Assembly (NCBI RefSeq): GCF_001665575.1
Contig: NZ_LZSU01000023.1
Coordinates: 20,621-84,620, forward strand
Direction: 5' to 3'
Length of the DNA stretch: 64,000 nt
Source of the DNA: Mycobacterium sp. 852013-51886_SCH5428379
GTDB lineage: Bacteria > Actinomycetota > Actinomycetes > Mycobacteriales > Mycobacteriaceae
The position numbers and the translations under genes were made by a program. This document shows, one piece after another, positions 20,893 through 29,334 of this stretch (positions are counted from its first letter, which is position 1; every line of letters starts with the position of its first letter). Below the pieces are notes generated by a model that was not told where the DNA came from, made no database searches, and was given only the letters and a program-made list of their open reading frames with translations.

Positions 20893-21441
20893 TCACCCGC
20901 TGAGGTCTGCGGTGTCGACGTCCTCCCCGGAGGAGAGGTCGCCGCACTCGACACGCATGACGTCGTCACGTTCACGCAGGAACGGTCGCGCTCCGTGGTC
21001 GCCGTGCAGCGAGTCCAGCAGTGCCGGCCAGTGCCGACGGGCGATCGCCACGGGGTGGCCGGGTCGGCCGCCGTACACGGCGCGTGCGACTCCGCCGGCG
21101 GCCGCGTCCAGCACGCGGCGCACCGCGGCCGCCCCGATGTCAGGGGTGTCGACGGTGTGCAGCACAGCGACGTCGGCGTCCCCGGCGGCCAGGATTCCCG
21201 CCCGCACCGAGGCGCTCAGCCCGTCCGCCCAGTCGTCGGCCACCACCGCTCGCGCGGGTGCGGGTACCTCGACGACCGCGGCGCCCAGCACCACGATGAC
21301 GTCGTCACAGCCGCCGTCTGCGAGGGCCCGGACCGCGATCCGCAGCCACTCCCCTTCGCCGGCAAGCACCTTCGGCATCCCGAAGCGCGTCCCCGCGCCG
21401 GCCGCGAGCAGCACCCCGGCCGCCGTCACTCCCGTCGACAT
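20893..21441 (-). CDS. MocA-like molybdenum cofactor cytidylyltransferase
   Basis: Nucleotidyltransferase of 182 aa with LLAAGAGTRFGMPKVL at the N-terminus (LAAGxGxRxGxPK signature) and the metal aspartate in HTVDTPDIG. MocA makes molybdopterin cytosine dinucleotide for xanthine-dehydrogenase-family enzymes. The encoded xanthine dehydrogenase at 38.9-42.5 kb is a natural client, and the neighbours here are the urate degradation genes. It could instead be a MobA-type or 2-C-methylerythritol-type transferase, but the short length fits MocA. It ends three bases from the convergent PASTA-like gene. Confidence 0.75.
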   Translation of the reverse strand: MSTGVTAAGVLLAAGAGTRFGMPKVLAGEGEWLRIAVRALADGGCDDVIVVLGAAVVEVPAPARAVVADDWADGLSASVRAGILAAGDADVAVLHTVDTPDIGAAAVRRVLDAAAGGVARAVYGGRPGHPVAIARRHWPALLDSLHGDHGARPFLRERDDVMRVECGDLSSGEDVDTADLSG

Positions 21442-21474
21442 GCGACCAGTGTGGACCTGCCGGATGCTGGAACG

Positions 21475-22011
21475 GTGACGCCCCCGGACGAGTCGCAGGG
21501 CAAGTGCGCGACTGAACGCTTCAATGCCCGGTTGGCGGCCCTGTCCGACGCCGAGCGCATCGCGTTGCTGTCGACGGTGTGCGCGTCACCGGGTTGGGTG
21601 CACGGCCTGCTCGCAGGGGCGCCGTTCGAGGACGCCACCGCGCTGCTCGCGCGCGCGGACCGGGTGCTCGCCGCGCTCCCCGACGACGAGATCGATGCCG
21701 CACTCGAGGGACACCCCCGCATCGGCGACCGCCCCGACAATGCGGCGTCCGCACGCGAACAGTCGGCGGTGGCGGGTGCCGACGCCGAGATGAAGACCCG
21801 CCTGACCGACGGGAACCGTTGCTACGAACAGCGTTTCGGCCACGTGTATCTGGTCTGTGCGAGCGGCCGGTCGGCTGAGGAGCTGCTGGCGATACTCACC
21901 GACCGGCTGGGCAACGACGCCGAGACCGAGCGCCGGATCGTGCGCACCGAGCTGGGAGAGATCAACAGGCTGCGGCTGCAACGCCTGTTGAGCGGAGCGG
22001 AGGACCCATGA
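21475..22011 (+). CDS. uraD: 2-oxo-4-hydroxy-4-carboxy-5-ureidoimidazoline (OHCU) decarboxylase
   Basis: OHCU decarboxylase of 178 aa, converting OHCU to S-allantoin, the third step after uricase and HIU hydrolase. The hallmark HPRIGD motif is present as EGHPRIGDR with the catalytic histidine, followed by REQSAV and YEQRFGHVYLVCASGRSAEELLAIL. GTG 21475 is the likely start; upstream codons overlap the divergent mocA gene. It is coupled to hiuH by ATGA. Confidence 0.9.
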   Translation: MTPPDESQGKCATERFNARLAALSDAERIALLSTVCASPGWVHGLLAGAPFEDATALLARADRVLAALPDDEIDAALEGHPRIGDRPDNAASAREQSAVAGADAEMKTRLTDGNRCYEQRFGHVYLVCASGRSAEELLAILTDRLGNDAETERRIVRTELGEINRLRLQRLLSGAEDP

Positions 22012-22331
22012 CACATGTGAGCACCCACGTCCTCGACGCGGTGAGCGGCCGGCCGGCCGCGGGGGTACCCGTGGCACTCACCGACGCGGAAGGGGCGACG
22101 GTCGCCGAGGGCGTCACCGATGACGACGGCCGGATCGGCGCGCTGTTCACCGGGACTGTGTCCGGGCTGTTCCGGCTGCGCTTCGACACTGCCACGTACT
22201 TCGCGGCCTGCGAGGTGCCGGCGTTCTATCCGGAGGTGGTCGTCGCGTTCGAGGTCACCGATCCCGACGGTCGCTATCACGTGCCACTTCTGCTCTCGCC
22301 CTACGCCTATTCGACCTACCGAGGGAGTTGA
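22008..22331 (+). CDS. hiuH: 5-hydroxyisourate hydrolase (transthyretin-like)
   Basis: Transthyretin-related protein of 107 aa that hydrolyses 5-hydroxyisourate to OHCU. It has the N-terminal STHVLDAVSGRPAAGVPVAL motif and the C-terminal YRGS tetrapeptide that distinguishes HIU hydrolase from transthyretin. Active-site residues include the H of STHVLD and the H of YHVPLLLSPY. Between uraD and uricase with overlapping or adjacent ends, one operon. Confidence 0.95.
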   Translation: MTHVSTHVLDAVSGRPAAGVPVALTDAEGATVAEGVTDDDGRIGALFTGTVSGLFRLRFDTATYFAACEVPAFYPEVVVAFEVTDPDGRYHVPLLLSPYAYSTYRGS

Positions 22332-22333
22332 GC

Positions 22334-23233
22334 GTGTCGGAGATCATCCTGGGCCCCCACCAGTACGGCAAGGCAGAGATCCACCTGGTCCGGATCCATC
22401 GCGACACCCCGCGCCACGAGATCCGCGATGTCATCGTATCCACCTGTCTGCGTGGGGATTTCGACGGCGCCCACTTATCCGGTGATCAATCGAAGGTGCT
22501 GCCGACCGACAGCCAGAAGCAGACCGTCTACGCCTACGCCAAACAGCCCGGCCTCGGCGGTATCGAGGAGTACGGCCTGGCCCTGGCACGGCATTTCGTC
22601 GCTGACATCGGGCCCGTCGAGACCGCGCGGATCGAGATCGACGAACACGCGTGGCAGCGCGTGGTCGTGGACGGCACCGAACACGACCACACCTGGATCC
22701 GCAGCGGCCAGGAGATCCGCACCGCCGCGGTCACCGTCGACGGCACCGGCGAGTGGGTGATCGGTGGGCTGAGGGATCTGACGATTCTGAAGTCGACGGG
22801 GTCGGAGTTCTCCGGCTTCCTGACCGACCCTTACACGGTCCTCGAACCCACCCACGACCGGGTGATGGCGACGTCGCTGGTGGCGCAGTGGCGCTTCCGG
22901 TCGACGACCGGCCTCGACTGGGACGCGGTGTACACCGGCGTCAAGACCCAGCTGATCCGGCAGTTCGCCGAGATACAGTCACTGGCGCTGCAGCAGACTC
23001 TCTACGAGATGGGCCGCGCTGTGCTCGCCCACCATCCCGAGATCGTCGAGGTGCGACTGTCGGCACCCAACAAACACCATTTCCGCTACGACCTCGAGCG
23101 CTTCGGGTTGGCCAACGACAACGAGGTGTTTCACGCCGACGACCGTCCCTACGGCCTGATCCAAGCGACGGTGACTCTGGACGATGCGCCCGCCGCCGGC
23201 CCGGCGTGGGACGCCCAGCGCAGTTGGCTGTAG
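22334..23233 (+). CDS. Urate oxidase (uricase)
   Basis: Cofactor-free uricase of 299 aa that oxidises urate to 5-hydroxyisourate. Recognisable segments are GPHQYGKAEIHLVRI, the tunnelling-fold catalytic region KVLPTDSQKQTVYAYAK (with the active-site Lys/Thr pair), GLRDLTILKSTGSEFSGF and SAPNKHHFRYDL near the C-terminus. GTG 22334 is selected because GAGGGAG ends 6 bases before it; a TTG at 22328 would overlap that ribosome binding site. Third gene of the urate-to-allantoin operon. Confidence 0.95.
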   Translation: MSEIILGPHQYGKAEIHLVRIHRDTPRHEIRDVIVSTCLRGDFDGAHLSGDQSKVLPTDSQKQTVYAYAKQPGLGGIEEYGLALARHFVADIGPVETARIEIDEHAWQRVVVDGTEHDHTWIRSGQEIRTAAVTVDGTGEWVIGGLRDLTILKSTGSEFSGFLTDPYTVLEPTHDRVMATSLVAQWRFRSTTGLDWDAVYTGVKTQLIRQFAEIQSLALQQTLYEMGRAVLAHHPEIVEVRLSAPNKHHFRYDLERFGLANDNEVFHADDRPYGLIQATVTLDDAPAAGPAWDAQRSWL

Positions 23234-23245
23234 CCGCCCGCGGGC

Positions 23246-24037
23246 CTACTGCAGTTGATCGCGGAGTTTGGTCAGCGACTTCGCCAGGAGGCGGGAGACG
23301 TGCATCTGCGAGATGCCCACCCGCTCGGCGATCTGCGTCTGGGTGAGGTTCTCGAAGAAACGCAGGAGCAGCACCGTGCGTTCCCGCTCGGGCAGCGACG
23401 CCAGTAGGGGGCGCAGCGCCTCGCGGTTCTCGATCTGGTCGAGTCCGGCGTCCATGTCGCCGAGGGTGTCGGCGATCGCCGGAGCGTCCTCGTTGCCGCT
23501 GTTGCCGCCGCTGTCGATCGACAGGGTGTTGTAGGAGCTGCCTGCGATCAGGCCTTCGACGACTTCGTCGCGGTCCATGTCGAGTTCGGCGGCCAACTCC
23601 GACGGCGTCGGTGCGCGGCCCAGCCGCTGGGACAGCTCGGCGGTGGCCGCCCCCAACCGCAGGTGCAATTCCTTGAGGCGGCGCGGGACCTTGACCGACC
23701 AGCTGTTGTCCCGGAAATGCCTGCGGACCTCACCCATGATGGTGGGCACGGCGAAGGACACGAAGTCGGAGCCGGCGTCGACGTTGAAGCGGATCACGGC
23801 GTTGACCAGGCCGACGCGGGCGACCTGGACGAGGTCGTCGCGCGGCTCGCCACGACCGTCGAAGCGGCGGGCGATGTGATCGGCCAGCGGCAGGCAGCGT
23901 TCGACGATGCGGTCGCGCTGGCGCTGGAATTGCGGCGTGTCCGGCTGCAGCCCCTGCAACTCGCGGAACATGGCGGCCACGTCCGAATATTCAGAGTTCT
24001 GTCGCGGCGACGAACCCTGGGAGGACGACGGTGTCAC
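23246..24037 (-). CDS. sigF: RNA polymerase sigma factor SigF
   Basis: Stress/stationary-phase sigma factor of 263 aa of the SigB/SigF group. Region 2 is visible from RCLPLADHIARRFDGRGEPRDDLVQVA to FVSFAVPTIMGEVRRHFRDN, region 3 around RLGRAPTPSELAAELDMDRDEV, and region 4 as LPERERTVLLLRFFENLTQTQIAERVGISQMHVSRLLA. GTG 24037 overlaps the rsbW stop (GTGA) and gives a length like M. tuberculosis SigF. Its N-terminal 25 residues are Ser/Gln-rich and poorly conserved. In M. tuberculosis it directly follows accA3; here 12.4 kb separates them. Confidence 0.96.
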   Translation of the reverse strand: MTPSSSQGSSPRQNSEYSDVAAMFRELQGLQPDTPQFQRQRDRIVERCLPLADHIARRFDGRGEPRDDLVQVARVGLVNAVIRFNVDAGSDFVSFAVPTIMGEVRRHFRDNSWSVKVPRRLKELHLRLGAATAELSQRLGRAPTPSELAAELDMDRDEVVEGLIAGSSYNTLSIDSGGNSGNEDAPAIADTLGDMDAGLDQIENREALRPLLASLPERERTVLLLRFFENLTQTQIAERVGISQMHVSRLLAKSLTKLRDQLQ

Positions 24038-24468
24038 CGCAGCGAACTCGCTCGCCTCGTCGTCATCGAGATACCGAATACGGAGTCGTCGCCCGGACCG
24101 GTTCCGTTGTCGAACGTGCGGACCTCGTCGGTGAGCGAACTGAGCACGTGCCAGCTGAAGCTGCCCGGCGCGAGGATGTCGGAGTTCTGACATGTCGTCG
24201 AAGCGTCGACGACGACCTCGGAATCCCGCGGGTGGACGATGACCACGAGGGTGGATCCCGGGACCGCGGAACGGATCAGCCGGGTGCACGCCTCGTCGAC
24301 CGCGAGGCGCAGGTCCGACACCGCATCGAAGTCCAAATCCTCGAACGTGCCGACCGCGGCGACCAGCGTGCGCAGCACCGCAAGGTTCTCGAGCTTCGCT
24401 GCGACCCTGAGCTCCACGGACCGCTCGGCGTCCGCCTGTCCGTCGCGCGAGTTACCGACCTCGGCCAT
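24034..24468 (-). CDS. rsbW: Anti-sigma F factor RsbW (UsfX)
   Basis: Anti-sigma factor of 144 aa with a GHKL-type fold that binds and inhibits SigF. The N-box region reads DLRLAVDEACTRLI, typical of RsbW proteins. The ATP-binding G1 box is weakly conserved, as in mycobacterial UsfX. ATG 24468 follows GGGAGGTCAG, a better ribosome binding site than that of the in-frame ATG at 24483. A consensus SigF promoter lies upstream at 24631-24657, consistent with autoregulation of rsbW-sigF. Confidence 0.93.
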   Translation of the reverse strand: MAEVGNSRDGQADAERSVELRVAAKLENLAVLRTLVAAVGTFEDLDFDAVSDLRLAVDEACTRLIRSAVPGSTLVVIVHPRDSEVVVDASTTCQNSDILAPGSFSWHVLSSLTDEVRTFDNGTGPGDDSVFGISMTTRRASSLR

Positions 24469-24552
24469 CTGACCTCCCGACATATCGAAGCGAGACTACC
24501 CCAGCCCGGATCGCGCCTGACATCGGCACTCGGGGAAGTCGCAGGTGATTGC

Positions 24553-24578
24553 GTGTAACTGCACTTTCGACCGGGTAA
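24553..24578 (+). promoter_or_regulatory. Possible SigF-type promoter facing topoisomerase IB
   Basis: GTGT-N16-GGGTAA (one mismatch in each box against GTTT / GGGTAT) on the plus strand, about 100 bases before the topoisomerase start. Confidence 0.35.
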
Positions 24579-24630
24579 CACCGGTTCATGAAACAGGTTG
24601 CCGACCGCTGCTCACCATGGTCTGCCTCCC

Positions 24631-24657
24631 ATACCCCGGCGCGAGCCGGTGTGAAAC
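24631..24657 (-). promoter_or_regulatory. SigF promoter of rsbW-sigF
   Basis: On the minus strand GTTT (24657-24654), a 17-base spacer and GGGTAT (24636-24631) match the mycobacterial SigF consensus exactly, 163 bases upstream of rsbW. Autoregulation by SigF is known for this operon. Confidence 0.8.
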
Positions 24658-24685
24658 CCCCGAATGTCGAGCCGAGCGGGCGAGC

Positions 24686-25705
24686 ATGCGGCTGCGGCGC
24701 AGCGTAGTCACCGGCCCGGGCCTGACCCGGGTGCGGCGCGGCAAGGGCTTCTCCTACCGCGACCACAACGGCGACCCCGTCACCGACGAGAAGGTGCTGA
24801 CTCGCATCAACGATCTGGTGATCCCGCCGGCGTGGAAGAAGGTGTGGATCTCTCCGCACGCGAACGGCCACATCCAAGCTGTGGGCACCGACGCGGCGGG
24901 CCGGCGCCAGTACCTCTACCACCAGCAGTGGCAGGAGGAACGCAACGAGGAGAAGTTCGACCGAGTGCTGCAGATGTCGCGGGGGCTGCCCGAGATGCGT
25001 CAGCGCCTCGCCACCGATCTGCGCCGGCGCGGGCTCGGCCGGGACCGGGTGCTGGCCGTGGCGCTGCACCTGCTGGACCTCGGGTACTTCCGCGCCGGCG
25101 GGGACGTGTACGCCGAGGAGAACAACTCGTACGGGATCTCCACGCTGCTCTGTGAACACGTCTCCCTGCAGCGTCAGGCCGTCGAGTTCGACTACCCGGC
25201 CAAGAGCGGGGTGCGTCGCACGCTGGTCATCGACGATCCGGAAGTGGTGCGTTCGGTGCGGGCACTGCTGCGCAGACCGGACAAGACCGGCCGTTTCCTG
25301 TCGTGCCGCAACGGTCCCGACTGGGCTGAACTGCACTCCGACGACCTCAACACCCGCTTCAAGGAACTGGTCGGCGACGAGTACTCGGTCAAGGATCTGC
25401 GCACCTGGCACGGCACCGTGCTGGCCGCCGCGGCGTTCGTCGACGCCGATCCGCCGGTGGACAAGAAGGTGATCAAGCGGGTCGAGTCGGCGGTGATGAA
25501 GGAGGTGTCCGAGGCGCTCGGCAACACCCCGGCCGTCGCGCGCTCCTCCTACGTCGATCCGCGGGTGGTCACCGGATACGAACAGGGCATGACGATCGCC
25601 GCGGGCGCCCGCCGCGCGCAACGGGCCAAGCGTCCGGACGAGCGGCAGGCGATTCTGGAGCGCAGCACGGCGAACCTCATCCGCAAGGTCGCGAAAAGTC
25701 ATTAA
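24686..25705 (+). CDS. DNA topoisomerase IB (poxvirus/bacterial type)
   Basis: Type IB topoisomerase of 339 aa that relaxes supercoils through a 3'-phosphotyrosyl link. The N-terminal domain contains IPPAWKKVWISPHANGHIQAVGTDAAGRRQYLYH. The catalytic domain has YFRAGGDVYAEENNSYGI, KDLRTWHGTVLAAAA, and the active tyrosine Y289 in SSYVDPRVV. ATG 24686 begins just before the conserved region; the frame is open upstream but that part lacks similarity. It is divergent from rsbW-sigF. M. tuberculosis lacks a type IB enzyme, so this belongs to the accessory set. Confidence 0.92.
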   Translation: MRLRRSVVTGPGLTRVRRGKGFSYRDHNGDPVTDEKVLTRINDLVIPPAWKKVWISPHANGHIQAVGTDAAGRRQYLYHQQWQEERNEEKFDRVLQMSRGLPEMRQRLATDLRRRGLGRDRVLAVALHLLDLGYFRAGGDVYAEENNSYGISTLLCEHVSLQRQAVEFDYPAKSGVRRTLVIDDPEVVRSVRALLRRPDKTGRFLSCRNGPDWAELHSDDLNTRFKELVGDEYSVKDLRTWHGTVLAAAAFVDADPPVDKKVIKRVESAVMKEVSEALGNTPAVARSSYVDPRVVTGYEQGMTIAAGARRAQRAKRPDERQAILERSTANLIRKVAKSH

Positions 25706-25740
25706 CGGCGGGGTGATTCGTCACCGCGAGTTCATCCCCC

Positions 25741-26670
25741 TCATACGGGTTCCCGATCGAGCGAATTCACCGCGTCCAGGACGTCGTCGACGGCGATGCG
25801 CAGCAACCCGGGATGGGGTTCGGCGGCGTGCGGATCGCCGCTGTCCCCCGCCCACAGCACGGTGTGCGGTCCCGATGAGCGCGGCCCCCAGCGACTCGGC
25901 GGAGTGGGTCCGAACAGCAGTACCGAGGGCGCCCCGGCGGCGGTGGCGATGTGCGCAACGCCGGTGTCCCCGCAGATCAGCATTGCGGATTCGGCGATCA
26001 GTGCGACGAGTTCGACGAGTTCGAGACGTCCGGCCAGCACGGCGGATTCGGGCAATCCCGCCTGCCGGGCGACGGTGTGCGCGAGTTCCGTCTCCCCGGA
26101 GTCGCCCGTGATCACCACGTCGCGCCCGGCCTCGCGAAGGACGGCCGCGACCGAGGCGAACCGGTCGGCGGGCCACCGGCGGGCCTGCGACGCCGCGCCG
26201 GGATGGATGACCACCGCGCCGGGACGCTCGGAACCCACCGGAGGTTCGATCCGCAGATCCTCCGGGTCGCAGCTGATGTCGGCAGTCTCGAGTAACGCAC
26301 ACCACCGGTCGACCTCGTGGATGTCGGCGCGCCAGGACGGACCCGGCACATCCGGGTAGGCCGCATGGCGGTGCGTGAGCAGCGACCGCGGCCGGATGGC
26401 CTGCAGATCGGCGATGCTCTCGGGTCCGCTCCCGTGCAGGTTCACCGCGAGTGCGGGCGGCTGGTCCGGCGGCCGCAGCCGCCCCAGCCCAGCGGTCGGT
26501 TGCACCCGGTCCACGGCGCCGGTGAGCATGGCCAGTTCGCTGAACCGCTCAGGGGTGGCCAGCACGATCTCGGCGCCGGGACGAGCCCGGCGCAGCGCCC
26601 GCAGCGCGGGCACCCCGGTGAGCAGATCGCCCAGCCCCAGCGCCCGCAGCACCAGGACCATCTCGGTCAC
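25741..26670 (-). CDS. Glycosyltransferase family 9 (heptosyltransferase-like), last gene of heptose operon
   Basis: GT9 (GT-B fold) protein of 309 aa. Visible features are the N-terminal VLVLRALGLGDLLTGVPALRAL (the LRxLGxGDxL pattern of ADP-heptose:LPS heptosyltransferases), VIHPGAASQARRWPADRF in the donor domain, and CGDTGVAHIATAAGAPSVLLFGPTPPSRWGP. In Gram-negative bacteria such enzymes use ADP-heptose. GTG 26670 overlaps the SDR stop (GTGA); GTG 26676 or ATG 26661 are alternatives. The acceptor is unknown. Confidence 0.87.
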   Translation of the reverse strand: MTEMVLVLRALGLGDLLTGVPALRALRRARPGAEIVLATPERFSELAMLTGAVDRVQPTAGLGRLRPPDQPPALAVNLHGSGPESIADLQAIRPRSLLTHRHAAYPDVPGPSWRADIHEVDRWCALLETADISCDPEDLRIEPPVGSERPGAVVIHPGAASQARRWPADRFASVAAVLREAGRDVVITGDSGETELAHTVARQAGLPESAVLAGRLELVELVALIAESAMLICGDTGVAHIATAAGAPSVLLFGPTPPSRWGPRSSGPHTVLWAGDSGDPHAAEPHPGLLRIAVDDVLDAVNSLDREPV

Positions 26671-27365
26671 GGCCACGAGGACTCGGTCGGTGCACAGACC
26701 ACAAGCTCCCGCACTTCACAGCCGACCGGCTGTGACAACGCGAACACGACTGTCTCCGCGACGTTCTCGGGTCGGTTGAGCTTCGCATCCGGCGGCGGCT
26801 TGTACTGGTCGAGGCGGTTGTCGAAGAACGCGGTGTGCATGCCGCCGGGGATGAGCGTCGTCACGCCGACCTCACCGGCCAGTTCCGCGGCCAGCGCCCG
26901 GCTGAAGCCGACCACACCGAACTTCGACGCGCAGTACGCGGTGGCGTCGCTGACGGCCTTGACACCCAGCGTCGACGCGCACGTGACGATACGGCCGCCG
27001 GTCGCCTTGAGGTACGGCAGCGCCGAGCGCACCACCGCGGCGGTACCCAGCAGGTTGACGTGAATGACCCGCTCCCAGTCCTTCACCGCGACGTCCTCGA
27101 GCTTGCCGCAGGCGTCGGTGCCTCCGGCGGTGAACACCCCGTGCAGCTGTCCATCGACCTGCTCGGCGAGCCCGCGCACCGCGGCGTCGACCGCACCGGT
27201 GTCGGCGAGGTCGCACTGCAGGTAGGTGATACCGAGGTCGGCGGGCAGCGGGTTCACGTCGAGCACCAGCGGAGTACCGCCATGTGCGGCAACGGCTTTC
27301 GCCGTCGCCAGGCCGAGGCCGGAGGCTCCGCCGGTGATGAGCACGTTGCCGAGTCGGGTGGTCAC
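26667..27365 (-). CDS. Short-chain dehydrogenase in the heptose operon
   Basis: Classical SDR of 232 aa. Cofactor motif LITGGASGLGLATA, HVNLLGTAAVV, catalytic TCASTLGVKAVSDATAYCASK (Ser, Tyr, Lys). It overlaps hldE and the GT9 gene by GTGA on both sides, so it belongs to the pathway. It is too short and of the wrong subtype to be HldD, the extended-SDR ADP-heptose 6-epimerase. It might oxidise, reduce or epimerise the sugar; substrate unknown. Confidence 0.85.
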   Translation of the reverse strand: MTTRLGNVLITGGASGLGLATAKAVAAHGGTPLVLDVNPLPADLGITYLQCDLADTGAVDAAVRGLAEQVDGQLHGVFTAGGTDACGKLEDVAVKDWERVIHVNLLGTAAVVRSALPYLKATGGRIVTCASTLGVKAVSDATAYCASKFGVVGFSRALAAELAGEVGVTTLIPGGMHTAFFDNRLDQYKPPPDAKLNRPENVAETVVFALSQPVGCEVRELVVCAPTESSWP

Positions 27366-28771
27366 GATAGAGCTCCTGTCGGTCGGGATCGCGCGGCGGC
27401 GATCAGATTCGATGACGAATAGCCGGCGACGGTGGGTAGCAGGACCACCTCGCCGCCGTGCCGGCGCACCACGCCGGCTTCGGGTAGGTCGCTCTCGGCG
27501 TAGTCACCGCCTTTGACCCAGATGTCGGGGCGCAGCCGCTCCAGCGTCTGTTCCGGTGAGTGCTCGTCGAAGATCACCACCGCGTCGACGCAGGCCAGTG
27601 CCGCCAGCACCCTGGCGCGGTCCTCGGCGGCCATCACCGGCCTGCTCGGACCCTTGAGCGCGCGGACCGAGTCGTCGGAGTTGAGCAGCACGACCAGCGC
27701 ATCACCCAGCTGACGGGCCTGGCGGAGCAGCCGCACATGTCCGGTGTGCAGCAGATCGAAACAGCCCCCGGTGGCCACCATTGTCCCGCCCCTCCTACGC
27801 AAGCGGTCGCCGACCTCGGTGATGTCGCCGCTCAGTGCAACGGATTCACCACCCGCCCAACGGTTGGCCATATCGACGCTTCGCGACACCCCGACGGCGC
27901 CGCCGGTGTTGACGAACCGGCTGGCCGCCTCCACTGCGGCGGTGACGGCCGCGACGGCGTCACCGCCGGCGCCGAAGGCCTGCGTCGCGGCGACAGCGAA
28001 CCGGTCGCCGGCACCGCAGGTGTCCCGCCGGCCGGTGCCCGTTCCGGCCGATGTGGGGACGGGGATGTGCACGCTGCCGGCAGCGGCGGCCAGCACCGCG
28101 CCCGCGGCGCCGAGCGTCACGCACACCGCCTCGGCGTCCCACCGCCGGCGTAGCCGTTCGGCGGAATGGGCTTCGCTGTCCCGCTGTTCCGAGAAGTTCG
28201 CGGCCTCGGACTGATTCGGTGTGACCAGCCGGCAGCCTGGCGTCGGTGCTGCGCCGCGGGGATGCGGATCCCACACCACCGGCGTCCGCGGGGCCACCGT
28301 GATCAGCAGATCTCGCAGACCGGTGTGGGCGGTGACACCGCGGCCATAGTCGGCGACGCAGATCGCGCGGGCGCGCTCCAGCACTTCGGTTACCTCACCG
28401 GGCAGTGCACCGCCCGCGGCGCTGCCGTCACCGCGGTCGAGGCGAAGCATGGACTGCCCGCCGGCGCGAATCCTGGTCTTGCACACCGTGCTCCCGGTGA
28501 GCGGCAGGCCGACCACATGCACCCCGGCCTCGGTGAGAAGTGTGGTCAGCGCCCGGCCGTCGTCGTCGTCGGCCAGCGCGGTCACCAGGACGACGTCCCG
28601 CTCGAGGCGGGCGGCCAGCACCGCTGCCAGTCCCGCACCGCCGGGTCGGTGCCAGACCCGTTCAGCGTCGACGACCGGCACCGGCGCCTCGGGGCTGAGT
28701 CGCGTTGCGCTGCCCTCGATGTCGACGTCAAGCATCGAATCGCCGACGATCACCAGCGACCCGTCAACCAT
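27362..28771 (-). CDS. hldE: Bifunctional heptose-7-phosphate kinase / heptose-1-phosphate adenylyltransferase HldE
   Basis: Two-domain enzyme of 469 aa. Residues 1-310 form a PfkB/ribokinase-family kinase with substrate motif GGAGLAAVLAARL and catalytic base D256 in DTCGAGDRF. Residues 328-469 form a nucleotidyltransferase with ATGGCFDLLHTGHV (HTGH at 342-345) and WVKGGDY. This is the HldE arrangement: D-glycero-D-manno-heptose-7-P to the 1,7-bisphosphate, then heptose-1-P to ADP-heptose. The intermediate phosphatase and the isomerase are encoded next door. ATG 28771 overlaps gmhA by 8 bases. Confidence 0.92.
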   Translation of the reverse strand: MVDGSLVIVGDSMLDVDIEGSATRLSPEAPVPVVDAERVWHRPGGAGLAAVLAARLERDVVLVTALADDDDGRALTTLLTEAGVHVVGLPLTGSTVCKTRIRAGGQSMLRLDRGDGSAAGGALPGEVTEVLERARAICVADYGRGVTAHTGLRDLLITVAPRTPVVWDPHPRGAAPTPGCRLVTPNQSEAANFSEQRDSEAHSAERLRRRWDAEAVCVTLGAAGAVLAAAAGSVHIPVPTSAGTGTGRRDTCGAGDRFAVAATQAFGAGGDAVAAVTAAVEAASRFVNTGGAVGVSRSVDMANRWAGGESVALSGDITEVGDRLRRRGGTMVATGGCFDLLHTGHVRLLRQARQLGDALVVLLNSDDSVRALKGPSRPVMAAEDRARVLAALACVDAVVIFDEHSPEQTLERLRPDIWVKGGDYAESDLPEAGVVRRHGGEVVLLPTVAGYSSSNLIAAARSRPTGALS

Positions 28772-29330
28772 GGGAGACCCCGAGCACCTCGTCGAGCGCG
28801 ATGCACAGGGCGTGCACGCACAGCAGGTGGATCTCCTGCACGGTGGCCGTGGTGCCGGCCTCCACGCAGATCGCGTCGTCGCACATGGCCGCCAACGGAT
28901 TCGGCGCCGGACCGGTCAATGCCCAGGACGTCATGGACATCTCGTGACCGGCCTTGACCGCCGCCAGCACGTTGGGGCTGGTGCCGCTGGTAGACAGCGC
29001 GATCAACACGTCGCCGGGGCGGCCGTGGGCCCGGACGCCGCGGGCGAACATCTCGTCGACGCCGTAGTCGTTGGCGATCGCGGTCAGCGCGGAGGTGTCC
29101 GCGTGCAGCGAGATCGCCGACAGCGGCACACGTTCGTCTTTGAATCTGCCGACGAGTTCGGCGGTGAGGTGCTGGGCCTCGGCCGCGCTGCCGCCGTTGC
29201 CGCACGCCAGCAGCCGGCCTCCCGAGCCGAGCACGCCTGCGAGGTGTCTGCCCCAGGCTGTCAGCCGGGGTGTCTCGTCACCGATGCGCTCGAGCGCGTG
29301 TGCCAGTGCTGAGATGTGGGTCTCGATCAT
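28764..29330 (-). CDS. gmhA: Sedoheptulose-7-phosphate isomerase GmhA
   Basis: SIS-domain isomerase of 188 aa converting sedoheptulose-7-phosphate to D-glycero-D-manno-heptose-7-phosphate, the entry step of heptose synthesis. The family signature is LLACGNGGSAAEAQHLTAEL. The second phosphate loop is ALSTSGTSPNVLAAVKAG, and QEIHLLCVHALC carries the C-terminal catalytic histidine region. It lies four bases after the GT9 gene and overlaps hldE, so expression is coupled. Confidence 0.94.
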   Translation of the reverse strand: MIETHISALAHALERIGDETPRLTAWGRHLAGVLGSGGRLLACGNGGSAAEAQHLTAELVGRFKDERVPLSAISLHADTSALTAIANDYGVDEMFARGVRAHGRPGDVLIALSTSGTSPNVLAAVKAGHEMSMTSWALTGPAPNPLAAMCDDAICVEAGTTATVQEIHLLCVHALCIALDEVLGVSHG

Positions 29331-29334
29331 GGGT

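Noticed and set aside
24589..24618. Ten-codon frame (MVSSGRQPVS) just after the SigF promoter, as a leader peptide
   Set aside because: Its GGGAGG ribosome binding site lies between the -10 box and the expected transcription start, so it would not be in the mRNA.
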